From contig NZ_LFBV01000010.1 in assembly GCF_001905345.1 (NCBI RefSeq), positions 124,001-188,000 on the forward strand: DNA of 64,000 nt. Reading direction: 5' to 3'. Positions 8,909 to 18,330 of the stretch are shown here, piece after piece (the stretch's first letter is position 1; every line of letters starts with the position of its first letter). A model generated the notes under the pieces. It did not search any database, had not been told where the DNA came from, and was given only the letters and a program-made list of their open reading frames with translations. A program made the position numbers and the translations under genes. Origin of the DNA: Streptomyces uncialis. GTDB taxonomy: Bacteria > Actinomycetota > Actinomycetes > Streptomycetales > Streptomycetaceae.

Positions 8909-9367
8909 TCACAGGATGTCGAGGGCCTTGATGTAGTCGCCGAGATCCCGGGCGTCCGGCAGGCCGTTCACGACGGTCCAGCGCACGACGCCCTCCTTGT
9001 CGATGATGAAGGTGCCCCGGACCGCGCAGCCCTTGTCCTCGTCGAAGACGCCGTAGGCACGCGAGGCCTCGCCGTGCGGCCAGAAGTCGGACAGCAGCGG
9101 GTACTCCAGGCCCTCCTGCTCGGCGAAGACCCGCAGGGTGAACGGGGAGTCGTTGGAGACGGCCAGGAGCTGCACATCGTCGTTGACGAACTTCGGCAGT
9201 TCGTCACGCAGTGCGCACAGCTCGCCGGTGCACACCCCGGTGAACGCGAACGGGTAGAAGAGCAGCACGACGTTCTTCTCACCGCGGAAGTCGGACAGAC
9301 GCACGGTCTCGCCGTGCTGGTTCTTGAGCTCGAAATCCGGGGCCTTGGTACCGATCTCGATCGCCAT
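8909..9367 (-). CDS. AhpE-type peroxiredoxin
   Basis: 152 residues. This is a thiol peroxidase of the AhpC/TSA superfamily. The active site PFAFTGVCTGELC gives the peroxidatic Cys46 with a second Cys at 51, and the fold marks APDFELKNQHGE and TFIIDKEGVVRW are present. Length and motif fit the AhpE branch known from mycobacteria, which reduces hydroperoxides using mycothiol/mycoredoxin. It lies between the Ter cluster and DUF3052-aceE, probably with its own promoter, since nearly 540 bases of repeats separate it from the next upstream gene on the strand. Confidence 0.9.
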   Translation of the reverse strand: MAIEIGTKAPDFELKNQHGETVRLSDFRGEKNVVLLFYPFAFTGVCTGELCALRDELPKFVNDDVQLLAVSNDSPFTLRVFAEQEGLEYPLLSDFWPHGEASRAYGVFDEDKGCAVRGTFIIDKEGVVRWTVVNGLPDARDLGDYIKALDIL

Positions 9368-9630
9368 GGTGACGGTGTTCCTTCCACGCGGCTGTTCAGG
9401 TGACGACCAGCCTACGCAGCGGCCCCGCAAGCCCGACGGGGGGCTGCGGGCCCCCGTCCACGGCCCTGGACGGGGTGCTGGGGCCGACGCGGGGGCGCGG
9501 GGGGCAGGAGGGGCTGCTGGGGGCGGAGGGGGCAGCAGGGCGCCGTGACGGGCCTCGGCGGACCGGGCGGGGGCCTGGGCGGGGGCCCGGACGGCGGGCG
9601 GCCTCGGCGGACCAGGCGGCGCGGTCGGCG

Positions 9631-9766
9631 GCTCGCGGCGGGCGGCACGGCCGGCTCGCGGCGGGCGGCACGGGCCGACTCGCGGCGGGCGGCACGGGCC
9701 GACTCGCGGCTCGCGGCTCGCGGCTCGCGGCTCGCGGCTCGCGGCTCGCGGCTCGCGGCTCGCGGC
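9631..9766. repeat. Tandem repeats: 24-base units running into a 7-base GCTCGCG array
   Basis: Three units of the form CTCGCGGCGGGCGGCACGG are followed by about nine perfect copies of GCTCGCG. They fill the gap between the peroxiredoxin and DUF3052. The rest of the 9368-9906 gap is GC-rich sequence with no gene; the only other element seen is the terminator at 9771-9803. Confidence 0.8.
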
Positions 9767-9770
9767 AAGG

Positions 9771-9803
9771 AAAACGCCGCCCGTGGGGGTGCCACAGGCG
9801 GCG
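9771..9803 (-). terminator. Rho-independent terminator of the DUF3052 gene
   Basis: On the minus strand CGCCGCCTGTGG pairs with CCACGGGCGGCG (one mismatch) around a five-base loop and is followed by TTTT. It lies about 100 bases past the DUF3052 stop. Confidence 0.75.
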
Positions 9804-9906
9804 GGTGTATTCGTCGGCAGAGCCCCGCCGACGCCGGTCGGCGGGGGCCCGCACGGAGATCACGGACGCGGGAGCCGTTGGGGATGTCCCGCGCGAGGAG
9901 GTGGTG

Positions 9907-10344
9907 TCAGCGCTTCTTGGCGGCCGCCTTCGGGGTGACCAGACGGCTGCCGGTCCAGTCCTTGCCCGCGCTGATGCTCTTGGTCTGGGACAGACCCGCG
10001 GTCTGTGCGGACTCGTTGATATCGCTGGGTTCGACATAGCCGTCACGCCCGGTCTTGGGCGTCAGCAGCCAGACCGGGGAACCGTCGTCGATCAGCCCGA
10101 GGGCGTCGACCAGCGCGTCCGTCAGATCGCCGTCGTCCTCACGGAACCACAGCACTACGGCATCGGCTACGTCGTCGAAATCCTCATCGACGATGTCGCT
10201 GCCGATGATCTCCTCAATGGCCTCGCGGAGTTCCTGATCGGCGTCGTCGTCGTAGCCGATCTCCTGGACCACCTGCCCGGGCTGGAACCCCAGCCTGGCG
10301 GCAGGGTTCGTCCGCTCCTCCGCGTGGTCCGCGGTCGCGCTCAC
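9907..10344 (-). CDS. DUF3052 family protein
   Basis: 145 residues from GTG at 10344, chosen because AGGAGG lies seven bases upstream. The protein is acidic, with RLGFQPGQVVQEIGYDDDADQELREAIE, then VLWFREDDGDLTDALVDAL, and a Lys/Ala-rich end (TPKAAAKKR). This small actinobacterial family of unknown function usually sits next to aceE, divergently, as here. Membership is secure but no biochemical role can be read from the sequence. Confidence 0.88.
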   Translation of the reverse strand: MSATADHAEERTNPAARLGFQPGQVVQEIGYDDDADQELREAIEEIIGSDIVDEDFDDVADAVVLWFREDDGDLTDALVDALGLIDDGSPVWLLTPKTGRDGYVEPSDINESAQTAGLSQTKSISAGKDWTGSRLVTPKAAAKKR

Positions 10345-10901
10345 CGTTTGCCTCCTGATCATGTTCGGATGTTGTCTTGCGGGCCTCGCGCCTGCGCGAG
10401 GTATTGGCCGTAGTCCACACGGGCGGGACGGATCGCGCAAGTACCCGGCCGTCGAGACCGCCGAAACGGTGACGTTCCCGGCCGTCTCGACGCAACTCCA
10501 GGCACGAAATCACGGCAATCAGTGACACACACCACGACAGTCTGCCCTATTCGCCCGTTTCGCGAACCGAAGTAGGGGCAGCGGAAAAACCGGTACGCAT
10601 CCGAGACGGACACGGGGGCAAAAGATCGACGAGGCGCCGGGCGAGGTGAACACAAGGGGACATTCCGGCGCGCGGGGGACACATGGAGCGGGTGGCGGCG
10701 ATCACCCGGCCGCCCGTTCGGCCGGTACGGGATGGGCGTATCGTTGCGATTTGGCCGAACCGCCCCACCCTGCCGGACCGAGGTCCCGGTTACCTCCCGG
10801 TACAGATGACGTTTCCTGTCCTGCGGTACACGATGGGGAACGCCGCACCCACCAGCAGTGGCATGTCCCACGGCCGTGCCACCGGACAGTGAAGGAACAG
10901 C
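10345..10901. other. Divergent intergenic region upstream of aceE and DUF3052
   Basis: 557 bases with no convincing gene. It holds the promoters of both flanking genes. A TTCGCGAA palindrome lies at about 10558-10565 and a CCCGT/ACGGG inverted repeat near 10712-10731. I could not assign a promoter box or regulator with confidence. Confidence 0.4.
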
Positions 10902-13649
10902 GTGGCTTCCGGATTCGATCGCAACCCGATCATCATTGGCGGCCTTCCGAGCCAGGTCCCCGATTTCGATCCCGAGGAGACCCAGGAATGGCTCGACTCG
11001 CTCGACGCCGCCATCGACGAGCGTGGCCGTGAGCGGGCCCGCTATCTGATGCTCCGACTGATCGAGCGCGCCCGCGAGAAGCGTGTGGCCGTGCCCGAGA
11101 TGCGCAGCACGGACTACGTCAACACCATCGCCACCCGGGACGAGCCGTTCTTCCCCGGGAACGAGGAGATCGAGCGCAGGGTCCTCAACGCGACCCGGTG
11201 GAACGCCGCCGTGATGGTCTCGCGTGCGCAGCGTCCCGGGATCGGGGTCGGTGGCCACATCGCGACGTTCGCCTCGTCCGCGTCGCTGTACGACGTGGGT
11301 TTCAACCACTTCTTCCGCGGCAAGGACGAGGGCCACGGCGGTGACCAGATCTTCTTCCAGGGGCATGCCTCCCCGGGGATCTACGCCCGCGCCTTCCTGC
11401 TGGACCGCCTCGACGAGCGGCAGCTGGACGCCTTCCGGCAGGAGAAGTCGAAGGCTCCGGACGGACTCTCCAGCTACCCGCATCCCCGGCTGATGCCGGA
11501 CTTCTGGGAGTTCCCCACCGTCTCGATGGGCCTCGGCCCGCTGGGGGCGATCTTCCAGGCGCGGATGAACCGCTATATGCAGGCGCGGGACATCGCGGAC
11601 ACCTCTCAGTCGCATGTGTGGGCCTTCCTCGGTGACGGGGAGATGGACGAGCCCGAGTCGCTCGGCCAGCTGTCCATCGCCGCCCGTGAGGGGCTGGACA
11701 ATCTCACCTTCGTCGTCAACTGCAACCTGCAGCGGCTCGACGGACCGGTACGGGGCAACGGCAAGATCGTCCAGGAGCTGGAATCCCAGTTCCGGGGCGC
11801 CGGCTGGAATGTGATCAAGCTGGTGTGGGACCGCTCCTGGGACCCGCTGCTCGCCCGGGACCGGGACGGCATCCTGGTGAACCGGCTGAACACGACGCCG
11901 GACGGGCAGTTCCAGACGTATGCCACGGAGACCGGCGCGTACATCCGGGACCACTTCTTCGGTGACGACCAGCGGCTGCGCGCGATGGTCGAGAACATGA
12001 CGGACGACCAGATCCTGCATCTGGGGCGCGGCGGGCACGACCACAAGAAGATCTTCGCCGCGTTCGCGGCGGCCAAGGCGCACAAGGGTCAGCCGACGGT
12101 GATCCTCGCGCAGACGGTCAAGGGCTGGACGCTCGGCCCCAACTTCGAGGGCCGTAACGCGACCCATCAGATGAAGAAGCTGACCGTCGACGATCTGAAG
12201 GGCTTCCGTGACCGGCTGCATCTGCCGATCACCGACCAGCAGCTCGAAAGCGGTCTGCCGCCGTACTACCACCCGGGCCGGGACTCGGAGGAGATCCAGT
12301 ACATGCACGACCGCCGCAAGGCGCTCGGCGGATACGTCCCGACACGTGTCGTGCGGGCGAAGCCTCTGGAACTGCCCGGCGACAAGGCCTACGCGGCCGT
12401 CAGGAAGGGCTCGGGACAGCAGTCGATCGCCACGACGATGGCGTTCGTACGGCTGCTGAAGGACCTGATGCGGGACAAGGAGATCGGCAAGCGTTTCGTG
12501 CTGATCGCGCCGGACGAGTACCGCACGTTCGGCATGGACTCGTTCTTCCCGAGCGCCAAGATCTACAACCCGCTGGGCCAGCAGTACGAATCGGTGGACC
12601 GGGACCTCCTCCTCGCGTACAAGGAGTCCCCGACGGGGCAGATGCTGCATGACGGTATCTCCGAGGCTGGTTGTACGGCGTCGCTGATCGCGGCGGGCTC
12701 GGCGTACGCCACTCACGGCGAACCGCTGATCCCGGTGTACGTCTTCTATTCGATGTTCGGCTTCCAGCGCACCGGTGATCAGTTCTGGCAGATGGCGGAC
12801 CAGCTGGCGCGTGGCTTCGTGCTGGGGGCGACCGCCGGGCGGACGACGCTGACCGGTGAGGGCCTTCAGCACGCCGACGGTCATTCGCAGTTGCTCGCCT
12901 CGACCAACCCGGGCTGTGTCGCGTACGACCCGGCCTACGGTTACGAGATCGCCCATATCGTCCGGGACGGGCTGCGCCGGATGTACGGCGAGACCGCCGA
13001 CGGCGCGCCGGGTGAGGACGTCTTCTACTACCTGACCGTGTACAACGAGCCGATGCAGCATCCCGCCGAGCCGGAGGACGTGGATGTCGAGGGCATCCTC
13101 AAGGGTGTCCACCGGCTGAAGGCGGGCGAGCGGGGTGAGTTCGGGGCGCAGATCCTGGCGTCGGGTGTCGCGGTGCCGTGGGCACTGGAGGCGCAGCGTC
13201 TCCTGGCCGAGGAGTGGAACGTCCGGGCGGATGTGTGGTCGGCGACCTCCTGGAACGAGCTGCGCCGGGAGGCCGTGGAGGTGGAGCGGCACAACCTGCT
13301 GCACCCCGAGGAGGAGCAGCGGGTGCCGTATGTGACGCGGAAGCTGTCGGGGGCCGAGGGTCCTTTCGTGGCGGTGTCGGACTGGATGCGTTCGGTGCCC
13401 GACCAGATCGCGCGCTGGGTGCCGGGGGCGTACCAGTCGCTGGGTGCGGACGGGTTCGGTTTCGCGGACACCCGGGGTGCCGCTCGGCGTTACTTCCATA
13501 TCGACGCGCAGTCCATCGTGCTGGGTGTGCTCACCGAGCTGGCGAAGGAGGGCAAGGTAGACCGCGCGGCGCTGAAGCAGGCGATCGACCGGTATCAGCT
13601 GCTGGATGTGGCGGCGGCCGATCCGGGGCCGGCGGGCGGCGACGCGTAG
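10902..13649 (+). CDS. aceE: Pyruvate dehydrogenase E1 component, homodimeric type
   Basis: 915 residues from GTG, the normal size of the single-chain E1 of the pyruvate dehydrogenase complex. It oxidatively decarboxylates pyruvate using thiamine diphosphate and acetylates the E2 lipoyl domain, making acetyl-CoA. The ThDP motif is clear: [11 protein letters not shown], then [19 protein letters not shown]. Other marks are [22 protein letters not shown] near the N-terminus and [17 protein letters not shown] in the C-terminal half. It is monocistronic; a strong hairpin lies 18 bases past the stop. Its product feeds the fatty-acid operon encoded farther right, but no direct regulatory link is visible. 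Confidence 0.97.
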   Translation: MASGFDRNPIIIGGLPSQVPDFDPEETQEWLDSLDAAIDERGRERARYLMLRLIERAREKRVAVPEMRSTDYVNTIATRDEPFFPGNEEIERRVLNATRWNAAVMVSRAQRPGIGVGGHIATFASSASLYDVGFNHFFRGKDEGHGGDQIFFQGHASPGIYARAFLLDRLDERQLDAFRQEKSKAPDGLSSYPHPRLMPDFWEFPTVSMGLGPLGAIFQARMNRYMQARDIADTSQSHVWAFLGDGEMDEPESLGQLSIAAREGLDNLTFVVNCNLQRLDGPVRGNGKIVQELESQFRGAGWNVIKLVWDRSWDPLLARDRDGILVNRLNTTPDGQFQTYATETGAYIRDHFFGDDQRLRAMVENMTDDQILHLGRGGHDHKKIFAAFAAAKAHKGQPTVILAQTVKGWTLGPNFEGRNATHQMKKLTVDDLKGFRDRLHLPITDQQLESGLPPYYHPGRDSEEIQYMHDRRKALGGYVPTRVVRAKPLELPGDKAYAAVRKGSGQQSIATTMAFVRLLKDLMRDKEIGKRFVLIAPDEYRTFGMDSFFPSAKIYNPLGQQYESVDRDLLLAYKESPTGQMLHDGISEAGCTASLIAAGSAYATHGEPLIPVYVFYSMFGFQRTGDQFWQMADQLARGFVLGATAGRTTLTGEGLQHADGHSQLLASTNPGCVAYDPAYGYEIAHIVRDGLRRMYGETADGAPGEDVFYYLTVYNEPMQHPAEPEDVDVEGILKGVHRLKAGERGEFGAQILASGVAVPWALEAQRLLAEEWNVRADVWSATSWNELRREAVEVERHNLLHPEEEQRVPYVTRKLSGAEGPFVAVSDWMRSVPDQIARWVPGAYQSLGADGFGFADTRGAARRYFHIDAQSIVLGVLTELAKEGKVDRAALKQAIDRYQLLDVAAADPGPAGGDA

Positions 13650-13666
13650 TCGCCGGGGCTGTTCCT

Positions 13667-13700
13667 CGGGGGTGGTGGGGCTTCGGTCCCGCCGCCCCCG
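13667..13700. terminator. Terminator hairpin between convergent aceE and I36 genes
   Basis: CGGGGGTGGTGGGGC and GTCCCGCCGCCCCCG form a 15-base stem with G-U pairs around a TTCG tetraloop. It sits between convergent stops, so it can serve both genes. Confidence 0.7.
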
Positions 13701-13718
13701 TCGGCGTTTCGCGGCCGG

Positions 13719-14204
13719 TCAGTTCTCCCAGACCTTGAACGCCCTGATCCGGTGGGGTGATTGCGGGGTCCAGGTGCCGTCGCCGGGGTAGGTGTCGAAC
13801 TCCCCGGTCTCGTCGCAGGTGCCGGACTGGTAGGTGGTGACGGGGCGTCCGAGTCGGTTGGCGAGGGATTGCGCGCTGGTCCCCTGCGGGAGGGGTACGC
13901 AGCTCTCGATGTCGATCTCGGACAGGTCATGGGCGGTCCGGGTGCCCTTGAAGTCCGGCTTGGACCACAGACACAGTTCCCCGGGCCCGCAGGCGCCGAG
14001 CGTGGTGCGGGTCATGGCGGCCGGGGTGGTGGCGTTGCGGGCGGCGGGTGCGCCGGCGGTCCGGTGCGGGGTCGTGGTGCCGCGGGAGTGCGGTGCGTCG
14101 GCGGGCCGGGCCGAGGGCGAGGCGGCGACTCCCGTGTGGACGGGACCGGCGAGGGCCAGGGCCGTGGCGGTCGCGGCGGTGGCGAGGAGCAGGTTGGTGC
14201 GCAT
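13719..14204 (-). CDS. Secreted peptidase inhibitor family I36 protein
   Basis: 161 residues from ATG at 14204, giving MRTNLLLATAATATALALAG as a Sec signal peptide. A Pro/Thr/Ala-rich spacer follows, then the domain ACGPGELCLWSKPDFKG ... SCVPLP ... SLANRLGRPVTTYQSGTCD. This Cys-paired crystallin-like fold is the I36 / beta-gamma-crystallin-like family found in many streptomycete exoproteins such as SMPI. Four cysteines in two likely pairs are visible. The target protease is unknown. A GGGGG stretch precedes the start. Confidence 0.82.
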   Translation of the reverse strand: MRTNLLLATAATATALALAGPVHTGVAASPSARPADAPHSRGTTTPHRTAGAPAARNATTPAAMTRTTLGACGPGELCLWSKPDFKGTRTAHDLSEIDIESCVPLPQGTSAQSLANRLGRPVTTYQSGTCDETGEFDTYPGDGTWTPQSPHRIRAFKVWEN

Positions 14205-14300
14205 GTGGTCGAACCCCCGTGTCGTACTGATCACTTGGTGCCACTGTCGCCTGCGGGGCGGAGCGGAAGGAAGGGTTCCGAGGCGGTGCCACCCGGACAG

Positions 14301-14339
14301 GCGAAAACCCCACCGGTCGGGAACTGGTGGGGTTTCGCG
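14301..14339 (-). terminator. Terminator downstream of the DHA2 efflux gene
   Basis: GCGAAAACCCCACC pairs with GGTGGGGTTTCGC (one bulged A) around an 11-base loop. It lies about 75 bases past the efflux gene stop. Confidence 0.7.
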
Positions 14340-14411
14340 AGCGTTGGCGGCCGTCCGCGGTGTTGCCGTGGCGGTCGGGCCGGTGCTGGTCGGCGACGTG
14401 GCGCCGACCAG

Positions 14412-16034
14412 CTAGATGTGGGCCGCCGAGGCGCCCGCCTGGGCGTTGTCGCCCCGCTTGGTGAGCAGGGCGACGAAGATCGCCACGAAGCCGACGGCGG
14501 CGGCGACGAGGCAGGCGAGGCTCATCCCGGAGATGAACGTGTCGTGGGTGACACCGGTGATCGTCGCGGCGATGTCGGCCGGGGTGCCCGGGGCTATGGG
14601 TGGGGCGCCGACCTGGACGGCCTCGGCCGCCTGGTCGAGCTGGTCGGGGGTGAGCGGCGGCAGGTCGGCGTCCGTCCAGTTGCCGGGGAGGTCGCTGTGG
14701 ACCTTGGAGGCCATGACGGCGCCGAGCACGGCGGTGCCGAGGCTGCCGCCGATCTGCATGGCGGCCTGCTGGAGTCCGCCCGCGACCCCGGACAGTTCCA
14801 TGGGCGCGTTGCCGACGATGACCTCGGTGGCGCCGACCATGACCGGTGCGAGACCGAGGCCGAGCAGGGCGAACCAGATGGACATGGTGAAGCTGCCGGT
14901 CCCGGCGTCGAGGGTCGACATGCCGTACATGGCGAGCGAGGTGACGGCCATGCCGCCCGCCAGCGGGATACGCGGGCCGACCTTGGTGATCATCAATCCG
15001 GCGAGCGGGGAGCCGACGATCATCATGCCCGTCAGCGGCAGCAGATGGACGCCCGACTGCACCGGGCTCATCCCGTGCACCCGCTGGAGGTAGAAGGTGA
15101 CGAAGAACAGTCCGCCCATGAAGGCGATGGCCATGAGAACCATCAGGACCACACCGGCCGACAGCGGCACGGAGCGGAAGAGCCCGAGCGGGACGAGCGG
15201 CTCCTCGACCTTCGTCTCCCAGAAGGCGAACAGGATGAAGGAGGCCACCGCGATACTCATGAAGGTCCAGGTCAGTCCATCGCCCCAGCCCCACTCGGGG
15301 GCCTTGATGATGGCCCAGACCAGGCAGAACATGGCCGCGGACAGCAGCACGATGCCGATGATGTCGAAGGAGCGCGGCGCGTTCTTGGCACGGTGGTCCG
15401 TGAGGATCAGCACACCCAGGACGAGGGCGACGACGCCGACCGGCACGTTGATGAAGAACACGGACTGCCAGCTCACGTGCTCGACGAGCAGACCGCCCAC
15501 GATCGGGCCGCCCGCGGTGGAGGCGCCGATCACCATGCCCCAGATGCCGATGGCCATGTTGAGCTTCTCGGCGGGGAAGGTGGCGCGCAGCAGGCCGAGC
15601 GCCGCCGGCATGAGCAGCGCGCCGAACAGACCCTGGAGGACCCGGAAGAAGATCACGTAGGCGATGCCGTCGGACAGGCCGATGGCGGCCGAGGCGAGGG
15701 CGAAGCCGACGATGCCGATGAGGAACGTCTGGCGGTGTCCGAACCGGTCACCGAGCTTGCCCGCGGTGATGAGGGAGACGGCGAGCGCGAGGAAGTACCC
15801 GTTGGTGATCCATTGGACGTCCGCGAAGGTCGCGCCGAGGTCCCGCTGGATCTCGGGGTTGGCGATCGCCACGATGGTGCCGTCGAGGGCCACCATCATC
15901 ACGCCGATCGCGACGGCGAAGAGCGTCAGCCAAGGGTGGCCGCGCAGCCCTTGGGCCTTGGTGGGGCCCGGGACGAGCGGGGTCGGCACCTCGTCCGCCG
16001 GACCGGTCTTGTCGACGGTGGTCTGACTAGTCAT
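14412..16034 (-). CDS. DHA2 (EmrB/QacA) family 14-TM MFS efflux transporter
   Basis: 540 residues with about 14 hydrophobic segments. It is a proton-driven drug exporter: LFAVAIGVMMVALDGTIVAIANPEIQRDLGA is motif D1 of the DHA2 group (shown here only as a landmark), GKLGDRFGHRQTFLIG is motif A, and GGPIVGGLLVEHVSWQSVFFINVPVG is motif C. The substrate cannot be read. The gene diverges from a TetR regulator, and a palindrome sits exactly between its -35 and -10 boxes, so repression by that TetR with relief by a substrate drug is likely. The transcript is predicted to be leaderless. Confidence 0.92.
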   Translation of the reverse strand: MTSQTTVDKTGPADEVPTPLVPGPTKAQGLRGHPWLTLFAVAIGVMMVALDGTIVAIANPEIQRDLGATFADVQWITNGYFLALAVSLITAGKLGDRFGHRQTFLIGIVGFALASAAIGLSDGIAYVIFFRVLQGLFGALLMPAALGLLRATFPAEKLNMAIGIWGMVIGASTAGGPIVGGLLVEHVSWQSVFFINVPVGVVALVLGVLILTDHRAKNAPRSFDIIGIVLLSAAMFCLVWAIIKAPEWGWGDGLTWTFMSIAVASFILFAFWETKVEEPLVPLGLFRSVPLSAGVVLMVLMAIAFMGGLFFVTFYLQRVHGMSPVQSGVHLLPLTGMMIVGSPLAGLMITKVGPRIPLAGGMAVTSLAMYGMSTLDAGTGSFTMSIWFALLGLGLAPVMVGATEVIVGNAPMELSGVAGGLQQAAMQIGGSLGTAVLGAVMASKVHSDLPGNWTDADLPPLTPDQLDQAAEAVQVGAPPIAPGTPADIAATITGVTHDTFISGMSLACLVAAAVGFVAIFVALLTKRGDNAQAGASAAHI

Positions 16035-16041
16035 ACGGCGG

Positions 16042-16071
16042 ACAGTAATGTCAGCCTCTGACAGTTGACAA
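16042..16071 (-). promoter_or_regulatory. Promoter of the efflux gene with embedded TetR-type operator
   Basis: Reading toward the transporter: -35 TTGTCA (16066-16071), 18-base spacer, -10 TACTGT (16042-16047). The spacer holds the perfect palindrome TGTCAG-CCT-CTGACA (16049-16063). The predicted start of transcription falls on the ATG at 16034, so the mRNA would be leaderless. Confidence 0.65.
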
Positions 16072-16136
16072 ACAAATTCACTAGCCGGTAGCTGTCACCT
16101 TACTCACAGATAGAGTGACCTGCGGAAACAGAGGAA

Positions 16137-16805
16137 ATGGGGCGCGGCGTGACATCACCCCGACCGGGACTGCGTGAGCGGAAGAAGGCGCGCACACGGG
16201 ACGCACTGCTGCGGGCGGCGCTCGAACTGTTCACCACCCAGGGGTTCGAGGAAACCACCGTCGACGAGATCACCGAGGCCGTCGACGTCTCCCAGCGCAC
16301 GTTCTTCCGCTACTTCCGCAACAAGGAAGAAGTCGTCTTCGCGGTCCAGGACATGATCGAGTCCCACTTCGTGGCGGCGCTGCGCGAGCGCCCCCGGACC
16401 GAGGGGCCGCTGGAGGCGCTGCGCAACGCGGTGCTCCAGACCTGGGACACGGTCGACGACACCATCGACACGACCGTGCCCATGCCGCTGCACATGCGCA
16501 CCTATCAGATGATCGAATCCACCCCCTCCCTGCTCGCCAGCCATGTCCGCCGCTCCTCGGAGGTCGAGGAGCAGATGGCGCGGCTCGTCGCGGAACGCGA
16601 GGGCCTGGACGTCGACGAGGACCCCCGGCCACGCGTCGCGGTGGCGGTGTTCACCGGCGTGATGCGGGTCACGGGCCGCCTGTGGGGCGCGGGCGAGGAC
16701 ACCAGCATCGAGTCCATCCGCGACCTCACCGCGCGCTATCTGGACCATCTGGGCCCCGCCCTGGCCGGGGACTGGCGCACCGGCCCGTCGCGATCGCCCC
16801 GATAA
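16137..16805 (+). CDS. TetR-family transcriptional regulator
   Basis: 222 residues. The N-terminal helix-turn-helix is canonical: RDALLRAALELFTTQGFEETTVDEITEAVDVSQRTFFRYFRNKEEV (landmarks TTVDEI and FRYF). The rest is an alpha-helical ligand domain of the TetR C-terminal type. It diverges from the DHA2 transporter with a palindrome between them and is the likely local repressor. GTG at 16149 is an alternative start, giving 218 residues. Confidence 0.9.
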   Translation: MGRGVTSPRPGLRERKKARTRDALLRAALELFTTQGFEETTVDEITEAVDVSQRTFFRYFRNKEEVVFAVQDMIESHFVAALRERPRTEGPLEALRNAVLQTWDTVDDTIDTTVPMPLHMRTYQMIESTPSLLASHVRRSSEVEEQMARLVAEREGLDVDEDPRPRVAVAVFTGVMRVTGRLWGAGEDTSIESIRDLTARYLDHLGPALAGDWRTGPSRSPR

Positions 16806-16837
16806 CGCCCCGCGCGGGCACCGATCAGGCGCGCCGC

Positions 16838-16862
16838 CGACCCGACCCGACCCGACCCGACC
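16838..16862. repeat. CGACC pentanucleotide repeat
   Basis: Four to five perfect CGACC units downstream of the TetR stop. The gap 16806-17043 has no other feature I can support. Confidence 0.6.
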
Positions 16863-17043
16863 GGAGCGCACCGCCGACCGCACGCCGGACGGCGCACTCC
16901 CGCGCGCGAGACACACACAGCGGCTACGGAACGTGACAATCCCCCTGCCTTCGCGCCCCCTTTGACACACTTGCACCGGTGAAATCGTGATGCGTGTCAC
17001 CCAGCGCACGCAGTCGTGCGGGCTTCTCCTAGGGTGTGCCGCA

Positions 17044-18255
17044 GTGACTTCCTTCGACTCATCCCCTCAACTCGGCGCCTGGCGGGCAGTGCTCGCCCTG
17101 GTCGTCGTCCTCGTGATGCTGGCGACCACCGGCTGGACGACCCTGCACGGCCGCGGCGAGCGCGGTTCCGCCCTGAGGGCAGCGCTCTCCGCGTGGGAGC
17201 GCGGTCACCTCGACGGCCGCCCCCTCCCGGACCCCCAGGTCCCTCCGGCGCGGCTGTCGCAGTTCTTCGCCTCGCTCACGGCCCAGCAGCAACGCCTGCT
17301 CGTCCACCGCCATCCCCTGGCCGTCGGCAACATGAACGGCGCTCCCGTCTCCCTGCGTTATCTCGCCAACCGCACGGCACTCGGCATCGCCCGCGAGCAG
17401 GAGTCGCAGCGCGCGCGGGACAGCAGACTCTCCGCGGCGGGCCAACGGGACGCCGAACGCCGTATGCAGCGCTACGACGCCCTCAGCCGGCCGGGCCGCC
17501 AGGTCCTCGCCTTCGACCCGACCGGACCCGGACGGGTGGCAGAGGTCCTCGGCGACCTGGAACGCGCCCAACGGGTCTCCGTCGTCGTACCCGGCGTCGA
17601 CACGACCCTGATCACCTTCCAGCGGGACGACCGCGCGTACTCCACGCCCCTCGGTATGGCCCGTGCCCTCCATGACGCCGAACGCGAGGCGAGCCCGCGG
17701 ACCCGCACCTCGGTGATCGCCTGGGCCGACTACCGGGCGCCCGACGGGCTCGGCGTCGAGGCCGCGACGGCGATACGGGCCGAGAGCGGCGCGGTCCGCC
17801 TCAACGCGATGCTGCGGGGCCTGCCGGGCCGCGGCGGGATCGCCCTCTACTGCCACAGCTACGGTTCCGTCCTGTGCGGGGTCGCCGCCCCGGGGCTGCC
17901 GTCCCGTGTCAGCGACATCGCCGTCGCCGGAAGCCCCGGTATGCGCGCCGACAGGGTGTCCCAACTGCGCACCCACGCGCGCGTATGGGCCACCCGGGAC
18001 GGTGACGACTGGATCGAGGACGTACCGCATCTCGAACTCGGCTCCCTCGGCCACGGCGCCGACCCCGTCTCCCCCGCGTTCGGCGCCCGGCTGCTGTCCG
18101 CGCGCGGAGCGGACGGACACACGGGCTACTTCGAGCCCGGCACCGAGAGCCTCACCAACTTCGCCGAGATCGGCGTCGGGGCCTACCAGGGGTTGCGTTG
18201 TGCCGACCGGGACGACAGTTGCAGGAGTGGTCTGTCCACGGGCGCCGCGGCCTGA
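17044..18255 (+). CDS. DUF1023 alpha/beta hydrolase, membrane-anchored (paralogue 1)
   Basis: 403 residues from GTG at 17044, giving an N-terminal membrane segment (WRAVLALVVVLVMLATTGW). The C-terminal half is the DUF1023 alpha/beta-hydrolase domain: VVVPGVDTTLITF, VIAWADY, the nucleophile elbow CHSYGSVLCG, SPGMRADRV, and DGHTGYF with the likely catalytic His. The middle has the paralogue-shared HRHPLAVGNMNGAP ... NRTALG. It is predicted to be an extracytoplasmic serine hydrolase; no substrate is known. It is about 45-50% alike by eye to the protein at 21835-23187. The start could lie at 16987. Confidence 0.85.
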   Translation: MTSFDSSPQLGAWRAVLALVVVLVMLATTGWTTLHGRGERGSALRAALSAWERGHLDGRPLPDPQVPPARLSQFFASLTAQQQRLLVHRHPLAVGNMNGAPVSLRYLANRTALGIAREQESQRARDSRLSAAGQRDAERRMQRYDALSRPGRQVLAFDPTGPGRVAEVLGDLERAQRVSVVVPGVDTTLITFQRDDRAYSTPLGMARALHDAEREASPRTRTSVIAWADYRAPDGLGVEAATAIRAESGAVRLNAMLRGLPGRGGIALYCHSYGSVLCGVAAPGLPSRVSDIAVAGSPGMRADRVSQLRTHARVWATRDGDDWIEDVPHLELGSLGHGADPVSPAFGARLLSARGADGHTGYFEPGTESLTNFAEIGVGAYQGLRCADRDDSCRSGLSTGAAA

Positions 18256-18330
18256 CGCGCGTAGAAGACGTAAGAAGTGCGGCCCCCTACGGGAGGGACG
18301 GAGACGCCCGTGCCGCATACGATGACCAGC

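Noticed and set aside
9702-9766. Regular array that might be a CRISPR
   Set aside because: Seven-base perfect units without spacers; no cas genes nearby. It is a simple tandem repeat.
10359-13499. Thousand-codon open frame antisense to aceE
   Set aside because: Same codon-bias effect; aceE is certain on the plus strand.
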